DNA of 64,000 nt from Cryptomeria japonica (GCF_030272615.1 NC_081415.1:189252270-189316269), one strand, 5' to 3'. Numbered from the stretch's first letter, positions 10,367 to 22,541 are shown. Program-made: numbers and translations. Notes: generated by a model not told the origin, from the sequence alone.

Positions 10367-12193
10367 ATGCCTATCACTCGCTCTCAAAGAAACAAACAAA
10401 GCGAGACACCCACAGAATCAAGTATGAATCACAGATTATCAAATCCTTTTGAAGTTCCATCCTCAGAAGAGCCTGAAATTACTGACGCAATTCTTCAGGA
10501 ATGTCAAGAAAATCCTTCATTCCAAAAACTCATCGAAAAACTCATGGAAAATGACAAAGAAAAATATCTACTCATGCTTACAAGTAAAGGCGTCAAACTT
10601 CCTGAAGATTTCGACGCAAACGTCTTTCAAACCGGGTCTCAACAATATACATATCAAGAACGACAAAGAGAAGAAGAAACTCGCATACCTGAACAACATA
10701 TTCCAGAGCAACATATACCAAAAATGCGAGTACCTGCATTCGAAACCCCAGAACAACACATACCATTTATTACACCTTTTCAGTTAAGAACAAATACGAA
10801 GGAAGAACTCTTCCCTCGACAAGACAATGCACCCTTGATTGCTCTTACTCAACAAATGCAAATGTTGCAAAGACAAATCCAAGATATGCAACAAGGGACA
10901 ATAGTGTGGTATTCTATAAACGAAATTTGTCCTTATCCATTTGACAGAAGATTAAACATGGTACCTTTTCCTCCTAACTCAGACGTTCCCAAATTTGATA
11001 AATATGATGGGAAAAGTGATCTTCGGGATCATGTTCAAGAATTTTGCACCATGAGTCTTGAATTTGCTCATAATGACACTTATCTAATGAGGTTGTTCCC
11101 AATAAGCCTGGGAGGACAAACAATGGAAAGGTTATCCAAGATTACACCACCTGTTAGATCATTTGACGAATTGGTTAACAAATTCATCACACATTATTCT
11201 TACAACATCCAACATGCCATAACTATGCTAGATGTTTGCAACACCAAACAAAAAAACAATGAAACATTCATGTTATTCCTTCAACGTTGGCGACGCATGG
11301 TATCAAGATATCCTCGAGATATTCCTGAAAAAGAGAAAATGGAAATCTTCATTGATAACTTAAATAGTGAAATGAGTTATAGACTCAAACTTCAATGCAT
11401 ACCATCTTTCGCCAAATTGATTGAAAATGGCATTCAAGTAGAGGAACCCTGTGTCAAAAAGGGAACACTCAAGTTCTACAAGGAAGGAACAAACTCATCA
11501 AACTACAATAACCAAAACAATACCAATCTTGACGAATCTCAATTTTGGACGTGAAACAAAAATGAAGGCAACAATGAATCATATGATCCCAAATCTAAAC
11601 AACCAGTGCTTGCCTTATCAGGAAATACTCAAAATACAAAAAATCCTAAAAATGCTACTCCCAGTGCTAACACATATGCACCAAACAATGCTCAAGGACA
11701 ACTCAATACCAACAACGCCAACGATAATCAAAACAAAAACCTGAATCCAGGACCTAACAACAATTCACGCAACAACACCAACAATTTCCAAAAACGTATC
11801 TTCACACCATTGGGCCAATCACTAGAGTCCACATTCAGAGAACTGTTGGCAAACAAGATTCTTTCTTTGCCTCCAATCAACAATTATGAACCCCCAATCA
11901 AACCACCTTGGTGGAATGATTCACACTATTGTGATTTCCATCGCAACAAGGGTCATAGAACAAACGAGTGCATGAGATTGAAACACATAATCCAGGACAT
12001 GATTGATCGAGGTGACTTAACGGTGGATGGTCTCAAAACAAATAATGATCACGAAGCCTTCAAAAATCCTCTCCCAAATTATAAAAAGATGGAGCATCAA
12101 CTTCAAATGATACACACGGAGCTCGTATTAATCACATCTACAACAACACAATCAACCACATATCAGCCGAAGACCATCAAGTCAATGTTATAA
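10367..12193 (+). pseudogene. gag: gag of element A, broken
   Basis: Structural protein of the virus-like particle. I chose the ATG at 10367 (MPITRSQRNKQ) because the frame upstream offers only non-ATG starts and C's gag also opens with MPI. The capsid region runs at about residues 200-370 (PKFDKYDGKSDLRDH, MRLFPISLGG, FLQRWRRMVSRYP), typical of Retrotrans_gag. A TGA at 11552-11554 interrupts the frame just before the nucleocapsid. The same frame then resumes through an N/Q/P-rich linker to a C-x2-H-x4-H-x4-C knuckle, YCDFHRNKGHRTNEC, near 11930. A one-base frameshift in an A run near 12085 separates it from protease; the frame then stays constant to the end of pol, so gag-pol was probably a single ORF. 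Confidence 0.85.
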
Positions 12194-13536
12194 CCATTCG
12201 AGATAGACATGATCATGAATCTGTCAATATAACAACCCGGACTCAGAAATATATCCTGAAGGGGCACACTGCACCTCCAACTACCACACCAAAGATCCAA
12301 TACGACTTAGTTAACCAACTACGCAAGACTCCAGCTCAGATATCTATCCTGGAATTATTGAAACTATCTCCAAAACACAAAGACATATTAGAGCAAGCAC
12401 TATTGGAAACAAATGTACCTCAAAATCTAGATACAGACAGATTCCAAGCCATGGTTGCCCATATGACAGAATCTCATAACCTCACCTTCTCAGAACATGA
12501 TAATACTTCATTGAGTCACCCACATAATACTCCTCTACATATTGAAGTCATTGTTTGCAAACACCGCATCAAAAGAGTCTTAATAGATGGAGGAGCCGGA
12601 CTTAATATATGTACTTTAAAGCTTATCCATGCACTAGGCTTCTCAAAAGAATCTATTGATCCTTGTAAAAAGATTACCATAAAAGCATATGATGATGAGG
12701 AAAGGTCCTCTAAAGGAACAGTGATATTACCTATTCAAGTAGGACCAGTACAAAAGGATACTATCTGTCAGGTTTTAGATATTGATCTCACCTGCAATAT
12801 CTTATTAGGCTGACCCTGGATACATGAAATGCAAGCAGTACCTTCTACATATCACCAGTGTGTCAAGTTTCCTTATGATGGACAGGAAATCTCCATATCA
12901 GCTGATCACAATCCATTTCAACATTGCAACGCAATGGGGGCAGCCCAAGACAGTTTGGTTCCTTATAACAGAGAAAAGCAGCGGTCTTCAACATCCGATC
13001 CACCAACAGCAAAATCCAACTCCTTATGGGGAGACTTCAAACAGAAAATGCAAATCCAAGACCAAGGCATGGGCGAATATTCTATGGAACCTTTATGTTT
13101 GACCAGATTGCCAACATCACCTAAATCGCATGGTTTACCTACTATATCAACACATCTGGCAACTCAGCCCATAACTAAATTTGATGGTACCTTCATCCAA
13201 TTGGGGACTCTAGCACATGAATCAGAAGATAAGGACATTCTTAACTGGCTATACAAAGATGAAGAAGAAGCTAATAGAGCAGCTGCTCTAAACATTGCTC
13301 TACCGACGCACCTGTATGGAAAAGGCTACTTGATCATGAAACAAATGGGATATGGCGGTAAAGGACCTATTGGTAAACGCCAAGAAGGAGTCACTGAACC
13401 TATAGATCTTCCTTCACAACCTAGTAGAAATAAAGCAGGATTAGGTTCTAAATTCACTTTCCTATTGAAACAGCCGCCACACACAAATGCAAAACCTCAA
13501 TGGAAGGAAAAGAAGAAGTACAAGGAAGAATCCTGA
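12181..13536 (+). pseudogene. Protease plus G-patch-like region of element A
   Basis: Aspartic protease that matures Gag-Pol. The segment YDLVNQLRKTPAQISILELL precedes the domain. The active site is VLIDGGAGLNIC (about 12580), with D-G-G in place of D-S/T-G, as in other Tat elements. The flap and C-terminal part end at NILLG, a TGA at 12811-12813 (CGA to TGA likely, since B and C read LLGRPWIHEM), then PWIHEM. Near 13320-13450 the pattern MGYGGKGPIGKRQEG...PI...GLG fits a G-patch, a nucleic-acid-binding motif that also follows protease in betaretroviruses. A TGA at 13534-13536 ends this segment; the frame continues. Confidence 0.75.
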
Positions 13537-14649
13537 CAGGAAGCACTCTTTGAATCAGCTGAAACAATCCGTAAGGCACGAGAACGTCAAGATCAGAAGT
13601 TGCATCAGGGAAAGCTTTTAAATCATAAGAAGGCCATATCTGCAGCAGTGGCTCATATTAACATACCCATGGCTCAAAAACAAATCATGTCATCACAAGA
13701 AACTGTCATTCCTCCCCGAAGAAACACGATCTATGAACAAATCCAGACCGTGGAAGATGGATCAAATGTAGAATCAACATAGAATATCAAAAAAGTATCC
13801 ATCATCAAAGATTTGTTTTCGCCATACAACATACCTGTTTGCAGCACAGATAGAATTTGGGATGATGCCTATGAGACAGATTCAAATGAATATGAATGGG
13901 GTACCTGCTCTGATACTACTACAAATATCCCAGATGATACTGATTTCATATCCATTTCTCAAGAAGAACATAATGCAGAGGATAGACCTCTTGAATTTGG
14001 ACCACAACATATCTATGACGTTCAAGAAAGCGAACAGAAATATTACGAACAAGTCTATGTAGAAGATGATACCATCGAAGACCTCGATGAAACCCTAGAC
14101 TTCTTTAAAACCAAGACCCATCACGATGATAACTCTATCCTAACACTTACAGTAGCTGAACTTGACCCGCCCAACGATTCCTTACCACTTGTCTTCCCTG
14201 ATCTCATCGACTGGAATGAACCTGAGACTCATGATATCCCAATTTTTCCAGATGATGAATCTATTATCCATTACCTATGTACCGTAAATCCCGAAACAGG
14301 CTCTACCAGTGAACCAAATAACAATGTATGTTCTTCAGGGAGTGCCAAGTCTCTCAGTCACAAAAATGAATCAAATAATGAATCTAATGCTGAAAACCAG
14401 TTAATGGCAGCTATAGATCCCAAAAAAGTAAAAATAAAGGACGCATCTGAGGGTGAAAACCTTTTTAAGGCACCTAACGATGGGAGACTTGACACTCTTC
14501 CTAAACATTTTCATGAACGATCACCCATACTGATTGAGCCCACTCAATCAATCAACATTGGTACCACAGAAGTAGCCAGACACATTCACCTTGCAGAATC
14601 TCTGACAGAGGAGGAAAGATCGGCATTCATCATCTTCTTTAAAGGATAG
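13537..14649 (+). pseudogene. PR-RT linker of element A
   Basis: In-frame continuation of pol, acidic and of low complexity, with stops at 13780 (TAG) and 14647 (TAG). It contains LFSPYNIPVCSTDRIWDDAY and KVKIKDASEGENLFKAPNDG, then RHIHLAESLTEEERSAF just before RT. C retains the equivalents (KVKIKDASNGENLLEAPEDG and LARQNHLEPFKRWQINF), so this segment is shared across the lineage. The final TAG corresponds to the W of C's KRWQINF. Confidence 0.6.
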
Positions 14650-16059
14650 CAAATTAACTTTGCCTGGTCATATGCTGATATGCCTAGAGTAGATCCACAC
14701 CTAATCATGCATCACTTGTCCATCTCTACAGGAGTCAAGCCAGTCAAGCAAAAGCTACGAAAGATGAATCCACAGGTAGCACTCATGGTGAAAACAGAAT
14801 TAAAGAAATTATTAGATGTCGGATTCATTCGACCTATTGACTATGCAGAATGGATTTCCAACATTGTTCCAGTATCAAAATCAGATGGTAGTATCAGAAT
14901 ATGCACTGACTTCAGAGATGTCAATAAAGCTTGTCCAAAGGATGACTTTCCTCTGTCAAGTATTGATATAATTGTAGATCTCACAGCAGGCCATGCAATG
15001 CTCTTTTTAATGGACGGTTTCTCAAGCTATAATCAAATCAAAATAGCTCCTGAAGATCAAGACAAAATAGCATTCACCTGTCCTTGTGAAACATACTGTT
15101 GGAATGTTATGCCTTTTGGCTTAAAGAATGCAGGCGCAACTTATCAAAGAGCAATGACAACCATATTCCATGATATGATGCACACATTTATGGAAGACTA
15201 TGTGGATGATTTACTAGCAAAATCTTTCACCAGAGCTGAACATCTCGGTATCCTAACAAAGATCTTTGATCGGTTGCAGAAATTCCAAGTCCGACTCAAC
15301 CCTAAGAAGTGTGTCTTCGAGGTTACATCAGGCAAGTTACTAGGCTACATAGTCTTAGCTAAAGGTATTGAAATTGATCCAGCAAAGGTACAAGCCATCA
15401 TGGATATGCCACCACCAAAGAATATCAGTCAACTTCGATCTCTACAAGGACGACTTCAATCAATCAGGCGATTCATCGCTCAACTAGCAGATAAAAGTCT
15501 GTCATTTAACCACTTGCTACACAAAAATGTACCATTCAGATGGGAGACTAAGTGTGCAGAATCTTTTTACCAAATTAAACAGTACCTGATGAATCCACCA
15601 GTTCTAGTACCACCAATTGCAGGAAAGCCTCTTATATTGTATATCTCAACAACAGATGTTTCACTGGGGGCACTATTGGCACAAGAAGATCAACAAGGAA
15701 AGGAACGCGCCATATATTACATCAGTAGAACATTGAATGGCTATGAACTCAATTATACATTCATTGAAAAGGCTTGCCTAACAGTTGTTTTTGCATCTCA
15801 AAAGTTTTGACATTATATGCTAGCACACACTATCAAGCTAGTAGCCAAAATTGATCCTCTCAAGTATCTACTCAGCAAGGTAGCTCTCACGAGTTGATTG
15901 GCTAAATGGGTCATGATTCTCAGTGAATTTGACATCCACTACATAGAAAGACGAGCCATCAAAGGACAAGCAATTGCAGATCAACTGGCTGAAGCACCGC
16001 TACCAGGAAAACAAACCATGGACATTGAATTTCCAGACAGGGACGTTTTTGCTCTTTCC
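14650..16059 (+). pseudogene. Reverse transcriptase and gypsy-type RNase H of element A
   Basis: Copies the element RNA to DNA. From 14680 (MPRVDPHLIMHHLSIS) the RT fingers and palm follow: KSDGSIRICTDFRDVNKACP, FLMDGFSSYNQIKIAPED, PFGLKNAGATYQRAM and the catalytic YVDD at about 15199. The connection and a degenerate gypsy RNase H follow (LILYISTTDVSLGALLAQED). Stops at 15808 (TGA, before HYML) and 15895 (TGA, before LAKW) are both explicable as CGA to TGA. The catalytic residues themselves are intact. A is the only one of the three Tat-like elements here to retain RT. Confidence 0.9.
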
Positions 16060-16500
16060 TCCAAACAATGGACCCTATACTTTGATGGATCCTATACACA
16101 GCATGGTTCAGGGGCTGGCATTCTATTCATCACCCCTGAAGGACACACTATGCCGAGATCATATAGGCTTATGTTTCCATGTACAAATAATGTGGCTGAA
16201 TATGAAGCATTGGTCATAGGCATCAAAATGGCTGTCAAATGGAAAATCATAGAATTAAAAGTCTACGGAGACTCACAACTGGTCATCAATCAAATCAACA
16301 ACAACTATCAGACAAAGGACGACAAGCTACTACCCTACAAACGGATGGTGGATGATTTCAAACAGTATTTTGTGTACATCACCTTTGAACAAATACCAAG
16401 GTTGAACAACAAAGCAGCCGATGCAATGGCTACGATCACTTCATTACTACAAATTTCAGAACAACAGAGTCGTTATGAGTTCCTGGTAGAGCAACTGTTC
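16060..16500 (+). pseudogene. Archaeal-type RNase H (aRH) of element A
   Basis: The second RNase H of Tat-lineage elements, separate from the RT-linked one. It reads WTLYFDGSYTQHGSGAGILF (first Asp), NNVAEYEALVIGIKMA (Glu), VYGDSQLVINQINNNY (second Asp) and NNKAADAMATI (last Asp). The four acidic residues are in place and the frame is open across the domain, so nothing here is visibly inactivated. C has a shortened homologue lacking the first Asp. Confidence 0.85.
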
Positions 16501-17820
16501 TCTCCCACCTATGACCACTCTGAATCTCAGGTTATATATGCCTTGACCAGTTCAGATTCTCCATTATATGGACCAATATACGACTACCTCAAGCATAATA
16601 TCTTACCCATCGACCAATCCCGTAACCAAAAACGTAACTTTATCCGCCAAGCTGCTCGTTACACCCTTACCGCTGATACCTTATATCGTCGAGGTCTAGA
16701 TGTTACTCTTCTTCGTTGTCTTGATCATAATGATTCTGATTCAGCTTTACACGAGCTTCATGAAGGTATTTGTGGTACACATTCAAGTGGCACTACTCTT
16801 GCTAAAAAGCTTCTACGAATGGGATATTACTAGCCTACAATGGAGAAAGACTCATATCATTTCACCAAGAAATGTCCTAAATGCCAGATCCATGGCAATC
16901 TGATACATGCATCAGCATAAGAACTGCAGCCATTTACAACATCCTGGCCCTTTTGTCAGTGGGGACTAGACCTGGTTGGCAAAATACATCCTTCATCTTC
17001 AAATGGACACAAGTTCATTATAACTGCCACAGAATACTTTACCAAATGGATAGAAGCAGTTCCCATGACCACAGTGACCGGGAAACAAATTGCCTCTTTT
17101 ATCCTAAATTATCTCATCTGTAGATATGGTATTCCAAGTTCAATCGTCACAGATAATGGATGACCTTTCAAAAACCAAGATGTGCAGGAACTATGTGAAA
17201 AATTCAAAATCCAACATCGGTTTTCTACACCATACTATCCACAGGGAAATGGTCAAGCAGAAGCATCTAACAAAACAATCCTAAAAATCCTCAAGAAAAC
17301 AGTGAATGATGCAGGCAAAGATTGGCACGTACAACTCAATCCAGCACTTTGGGCATACAGGACCAGCATCTGCACACCTACAGGAGCAACACCATATTCA
17401 TTGGTATATGGATCAGAGGCTATTTTACCCTTGGAGGTAGAAATTCCATCTCTTAGAGTCTCTTTGAAAGGTTTAATCCCCGATGAAGAGTATCGAGTTA
17501 ACCGACTGTAAGAACTGGAATTATTAGATGAAAGACGCCAACATGCTTATACTCATCTAAAAGCATATCAGCAACACATGTGCAGGAGCTACAATCACAA
17601 GGTCATTCCTCATAACTTCAAGGTTGGTGATCTAGTCCTCAAAGAAAATCCCAGAAATCAACAAGATAGAGAAAAGAAAGGGAAATTTGAACCTAACTGG
17701 TTGGGTCCCTATGTCATCATCTCAGTCTATGGATCAGGTGCCTATCAGCTAACAAATTCTGAAGGAGATGTGCTCGATGATCCAACTAACAGCATTCATC
17801 TGAAGAAGTACTATACTTAG
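16501..17820 (+). pseudogene. Integrase of element A
   Basis: Inserts the cDNA into the genome. The HHCC zinc region reads LHELHEGICGTHSSG...CPKCQIHG. The catalytic core is WGLDLVGKIHPSSSNGHKF (D), IVTDNG (D at about 17153) and YYPQGNGQAEASNKT (E at about 17262), a D-D-35-E arrangement. The C-terminal part contains VGDLVLKENPRNQQ and KFEPNWLGPYVIISVYGSG, and ends IHLKKYYT at TAG 17818-17820. In-frame stops occur at 16831 (TAG for W), 16918 (TAA for Q), 17161 (TGA) and 17509 (TAA for Q), all single transitions. No frameshift was found. Confidence 0.88.
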
Positions 17821-19221
17821 GATAGCCTAGTGCACGGAAAAAGCCACAAAAAAAAAATTAAAAAAATCCACAAAAAGCAAAAATACAAAGTACAATAAAA
17901 ACAAATGGTGAAAACCTGGTAAACAGGCGCCCTTGTGAAAGACTGGCTCCTTTATCTATATTCATGCCATTTTATCCATCCAAACACTATCGGCCATCGC
18001 CCAACACCTAGCATATATCCATTCAGGACATACTTAGCGTAGTCACTATCCTGAGTTATCCATCTATATCTATTCTCTTATCACATTCCACCATGGCTTG
18101 GAAATCACTGTACATAAACATATCTAGAGGTACACTCAGCTAGGGGCATTAAATCATTCAAAACACTTGCAAACATTCAATACATTCCAACTATTTCAAA
18201 ACCCAGACGCATGACATCCAACAAACACAACTACACTTCATCGCAACAACTACACAAAAACACTACACAAGAATCTCAAGGATGGATGATTTTCTGAAAG
18301 TACTGAATGTTGCATTATCGCATAAAAGTCTTGATTATTTTGCATTTTGAATTTTTTAAATTGATTGGAATCTTCTTCTTATCTCATAAAAAAGCTTCAA
18401 AGCTAGAGATCATGAGGAACTTACAATATTTTCTTAGTCTTCTGTCTGGGAGGCCATCATTTGTACTGTGTGAATATTTGCCTCGAGACGTGATAAATAT
18501 CACTGAAGGCCTGATTCCATTTCACGCATATAAATGATCTACTCTTGTATGTTTACGTAATACGCACTCAGGTCGTCCTGGTTTAATTATACCTTGACAT
18601 TTGTGCTATCTTGCAAAATCAAAAATCATGTAAATTTTACTCAGGACATTATGGTTCAATTATACCATTATGCTTGTATAAATTTTCAACATATCCAGCA
18701 ATCAATAAATGCTCCATGATGATATTTACCAAGAAAGCAAACAAATGGTTATATCGGATGGCAAATACCGAATGAGAGATGCTCCACAAATAATTAGTTA
18801 CATTTCATTTTACAATTAGTTACAAATCATTTTACAATTAGTTGCATTCATTTTACAATTAGTTGCATTCATTTTACAATTAGTTACATATCATTTTGCA
18901 TCATTATTACATCATTTTACATCATATCATATTACATGTAGCAGCATATTAAAACATACATCTCATTTTCAAGATACATCTCACAACATATAAAAACATA
19001 CATCTTGCATCATACGTTACATCATCTATGTAAACATTACATCATCATATGAAAAAGAAGTAACACACATAAACATGCATCCATATACACATCACATGAT
19101 CAAAAATGGTGTCATCCATATATATATCTCAAAAAAAAAAAATCAAAATCTACAAATGTGTCTCAAAACTGTGTCCAGTACAAAGCATACAATGCTCAAA
19201 ATACAACAGAGACCCTGTCTC
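17821..19221 (+). other. Post-pol untranslated region of A
   Basis: No gene. An A-rich tract is followed at 17908-17931 by GTGAAAACCTGGTAAACAGG and then CGCC, a motif shared with B and C. TGGTTYAATTATACC occurs near 18579 and 18651 and is also found in C. A short tandem repeat of CATTTTACAATTAGTTGCAT lies at 18804-18900. Confidence 0.6.
18804..18900. repeat. Short tandem repeat in A post-pol region
   Basis: About four units of roughly 22-25 bp containing CATTTTACAATTAGTT(G/A)CA. Confidence 0.65.
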
Positions 19222-21180
19222 TCAGGTATGACTATCTCCGGACGGAGATGGTCTCGCTCCAGATGCACCCGCCCCTGGATCTCCAGGAGGGTCCTGTCTA
19301 GCTCCAGATACACTCGCCCCTGGCTCTCCAGGAGGGTCCTGTCTCGCTGGCCCAGTCACACCTCGGCTCTCAAATCGTGTCCCAGCAGTTCGAGATCGAC
19401 TCGATCTCGACTGTGCAAAGCTCTCCACCCACCGGTCTCTGGGAACTGCAGCCTCATAATGCCGCCTGTAATACTCCGCCTCCTGGACACTTCGTGTCAA
19501 CTCTCTAAGGGTGTCTCTCAAAGGACCACCCGCTGCTGCTCTCTGCACAGTCGCTAAATCCTCCTCTGCTCGACCCCGTCGCTCTATCTCCGTATCTCTC
19601 TCAGCGGTCAACTGCGAGATCTGTCGCTGATATGTCAAAATCTACGCCTGCAGCTGCTGAACAGTAATCTGCAGGGTCCGGATCTGTGCATCCTCTACAT
19701 GCCCTGGCACTCGAACCCGCAGTGGTACCTGTGCTAGCGCCACCCCTCTCACTCGGCTTGTCCTAGGTACGGGAGGTGGGAGTATATCCACCCTCCTCCT
19801 CTGTGCTGGTCTCACCACCTCCTCCTCACCCCCCACTGCCGCTAGCACCTTCGTCACTCTCCCCTCTCTCCCAGCTCCGATAGCCAATCCTCCTCTCCCT
19901 CTCTCAATCCTCCCCTGCCGTACAACTCTCTCCACACCTCTACCACCCCGCCTCCCTTTGGCTCCTCTACCTCCTCCATCATCTCCATCATCCCCATCAT
20001 CTCCCCCCTCCTCGCCATCCGAATCAAAGGCTGGCCTCATCTCCTCTGAATCTAAGATCCTCGCCACTGCCCGCGCAGCAAACAAACGAGCGAACTCGTC
20101 AGTCATCCCTGCATCCTGTATCTCTAGGGCATAGTCCCAGATCTGTCCTGCCAGCCCTGTGAACTCCTCTATGGCTACGGCACTATCAATAGTCGGCCCC
20201 CAATCGGCCACATCCTGCTGCCGCCATGCATACAAGCACGCTCCCTGTGGAATCCCTTGCTGCCGCCCGAACTGCCGCAAAACTCGGGTCACCAAAAACC
20301 GCTCAATGACGAACAGAGTCCTCCCAATTAGATAGCTCGTCATGAAAATGAAAGGCATCTCTATCCCATCCTCTGCCCACACCTCGCAACCTGTATACGG
20401 TCTCCAGGTGACCGTATCTATATCATCAAAAACTCTCCTCTAGTGCTCTAGTTTGCCCAGCTTACGCTAGACAACTAGGCCTCTGTATCCATAGGCATAT
20501 GCTGCACCTACGAGGCTATCTCTGTCTGCCAATGGCCTCGCCGCTGGGATGTGCTCCCAGCACCATACCTGTAATAGGGTCATGCCAACTGACAAACTGT
20601 CGTAACCGAGGTATACTACCTCATGAAGGCTCCTGTAAAGATGGGCCAGCATCGCTAACCCCCACGAAAATCTCTGGCCCTGTGTAACCATCTGCTCCAG
20701 GACCAGCCCCCATCCTACTGAAAATCCCTTTGACTTGCGATCAGGACAAAGGAATCCCCCAATGAATCCTGTCAATACAAATGGCAGCGGTGCATAATCC
20801 AGATCTAAAAACTCCTGCCAGGGGATCTCATAGCCACAAACACTCTCATCATGAAATATACGACGCAGTGCCTCTGTGCCGCCCTCCTCTGACTACTCAT
20901 AAGGTAAAATGGCCCCTACCACAGGAATGCGCAAAATCTGGTAGCAATCCTCTGGTGTCACTGTCATCTCTCCAGTGGCAAAATGAAAGGTGTTCATATC
21001 ACTATGCCACCTCTCTACCAATGCTATCAAAAGTCTCTGGTTCACAGTGAACCGACGCATATCGAGAAGCGAGGTCAATCCACATCTCTCTATAATATCC
21101 AAATCTGCCTGTGACAGATGTGGTATCAGCGTCCATGGTCTCGGGAATCTCTCCCTCGACTGCACAATACCCAATCGCTC
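19222..21180 (-). pseudogene. Antisense plant mobile domain gene of A, exon 2
   Basis: Encodes a PMD protein (the domain of Arabidopsis MAIN/MAIL1), antisense to gag-pol. It starts at the AG acceptor and continues ERFPRPWTLIPHLSQADLDI, ALVERWHSDMNTFHFATGEM and TPEDCYQILRIPVVG, then GGFLCPDRKSKGFSVGWG, SWGLAMLAHLYRSLHEVV and VWCWEHIPAARP, all in one frame. The C-terminal third is a G/R-rich, acidic low-complexity tail, a short coiled coil (RQISQLTAERDTEIERRGRA) and three S/G/P repeats. There is no frameshift over nearly 2 kb, but there are TAG stops at 20893, 20467, 20440 and 19642; the two at 20467 and 20440 match tryptophans in B or in the PMD pattern. It ends with TGA at 19222. Confidence 0.85.
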
Positions 21181-21321
21181 CTGTCAACAAACAACACATA
21201 TCCAATATCAGTTTCCACATCAACACAAAGATATCAAAATCAAACTTACATCAAAAAAAATAAAAATGAAACAATTTGCTCATCTACAATCAAAGTTCAA
21301 CATCCTATCATTTCATATCAA

Positions 21322-21560
21322 CTTGTAAAACAACTCAAGTTCTCAAAAACCATATCAAAACTTGTAAAACAACTCAAGTACCACAATCACATAAAACTTG
21401 TAAAACAACTCAAGTTTCCCACCCATATCAGCTTGTAAAACAACTCAAGTTTCCCACCCATATCAGCTTGTAAAACAACTCAAATTTCCCACCCATATCA
21501 GCTTGTAAAACAACTCAAGTTTCCAACCCATATCGGCTTGTAAAACAACTCAGGCTTTCA
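21322..21560. repeat. 35-bp minisatellite in antisense intron of A
   Basis: Seven units beginning CTTGTAAAACAACTCAAG start at 21322, 21361, 21397, 21432, 21467, 21502 and 21537. The last five have an exact 35-bp period; the outer ones are diverged. Confidence 0.9.
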
Positions 21561-21755
21561 AATACATTGAACTTAAAACAGACAACGCAAATACATCATA
21601 TTCTGATCAAAACAACAGCTTGATATCTATACATAACTTGAAAAATTGCACATCAAAACAAGTTATACAAATACTCATCTTGGATAAATGCATCAAAACG
21701 CGATAGGCACACAAAAACACAACTTTTCAAATTTGGCCCAAACTATAAAAAAATT

Positions 21756-22215
21756 TCATATGCGCTAAAACAGGCCTTAAATGCGCTAAAACAAACCCAC
21801 GCGCTAGGCTGCTTGTCCTACGCGCTAATCTATCTGTCCTATGCGCTAGACTCTGTCTACGCGCTACTCTTTTCTTCCGTTACGCTACCTAATCTGTCCT
21901 ATGCGCTAGAACCTTTCTATGCGCTAATATATCCCTCCCAAGCGCTACCATTTTAGCCCTATGCGCTAGGTTAGTCCTACGCGCTAAACCCCCTTGCCTA
22001 TGCGAACCCCGATAGCTCCTATGCGCTAGGTCATACCTACGCGCTACCCTGTTTCCCCAACGCGCTACCCAAGCCTTTGCATGTGCTATTTTATCTACAC
22101 GCGCTAACCTAAAAATCTTATGCGCTAGTCTACATTTTTCGGACGCGACCCCTAAATTTAAACTTGATGCGCTACTTCACACTTCGTATGCGCTACTGTG
22201 GACCCTAGATGCGTT
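21756..22215 (-). repeat. TAGCGCAT motif array in antisense intron of A
   Basis: About 22 copies that read ATGCGCTA or ACGCGCTA on the plus strand, i.e. TAGCGCAT/TAGCGCGT on the minus strand. The orientation matches the transcript of the antisense gene, just as the gag-leader arrays match the sense transcript. Confidence 0.75.
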
Positions 22216-22303
22216 AATATGAAGCACCCAAACTTTGAAATTCAAAAAATGACTGAAAATGACTAAACAAAAAATCAAAAATAGGTCAAAAACGTTGACT
22301 TAC

Positions 22304-22378
22304 CGGTGGTCCACACGCTACTGGTCTCCGATACCTCCGAACGTGCTCAAAATGGTGCCTGTGATAGGGAATAGGCAT
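22304..22378 (-). pseudogene. Antisense PMD gene of A, exon 1
   Basis: 25 codons from ATG (22376-22378), starting MPIPYHRHHFEHVRRYRR, ending at a GTAAGT donor. B's exon 1 contains a comparable HRFDCVRRFQR. The exon itself is intact; I call it pseudogene only because exon 2 carries stops. Confidence 0.65.
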
Positions 22379-22452
22379 TTTCTCTCCAGAGCAAATTCTC
22401 TTTCTTCAAAAGTCAACAAAGCACAAATGACTTTAAATCAAGCCATTTTCCC

Positions 22453-22460
22453 CTTTTATA
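22453..22460 (-). promoter_or_regulatory. TATA box of antisense PMD gene in A
   Basis: TATAAAAG on the minus strand in the context CCTCCTATAAAAGGGG, about 75-80 nt before the exon 1 ATG. B has TATAAGA at the same relative place. Confidence 0.65.
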
Positions 22461-22541
22461 GGAGGAAAATAAAATTAGGGTTAGCCGTATGGACCTGTAA
22501 TATGGTCGTGGTCTCCCCTATACCAAAACAGTTGTAACTTA

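Larger units (their letters stand above)
21181..22303 (-). other. Predicted intron of antisense PMD gene in A
   Basis: On the minus strand the donor is CACCG|GTAAGTCA and the acceptor TTGTTTGTTGACAG|GAGCG, giving 1123 bp. Exon 1 is 75 nt, so the join is phase 0. B shows the same arrangement at the homologous codon. The intron holds a 35-bp minisatellite near the acceptor and an array of TAGCGCAT copies near the donor. Confidence 0.7.

Noticed and set aside
21002-21328. Other frames over the PMD exon on both strands
   Set aside because: Shadows; the PMD frame alone shows family motifs and continuity to the C terminus.
7425-22215. CRISPR-like array
   Set aside because: Repeated unit is only about 8 bp with irregular spacers, in plant retrotransposon leaders; no cas genes.
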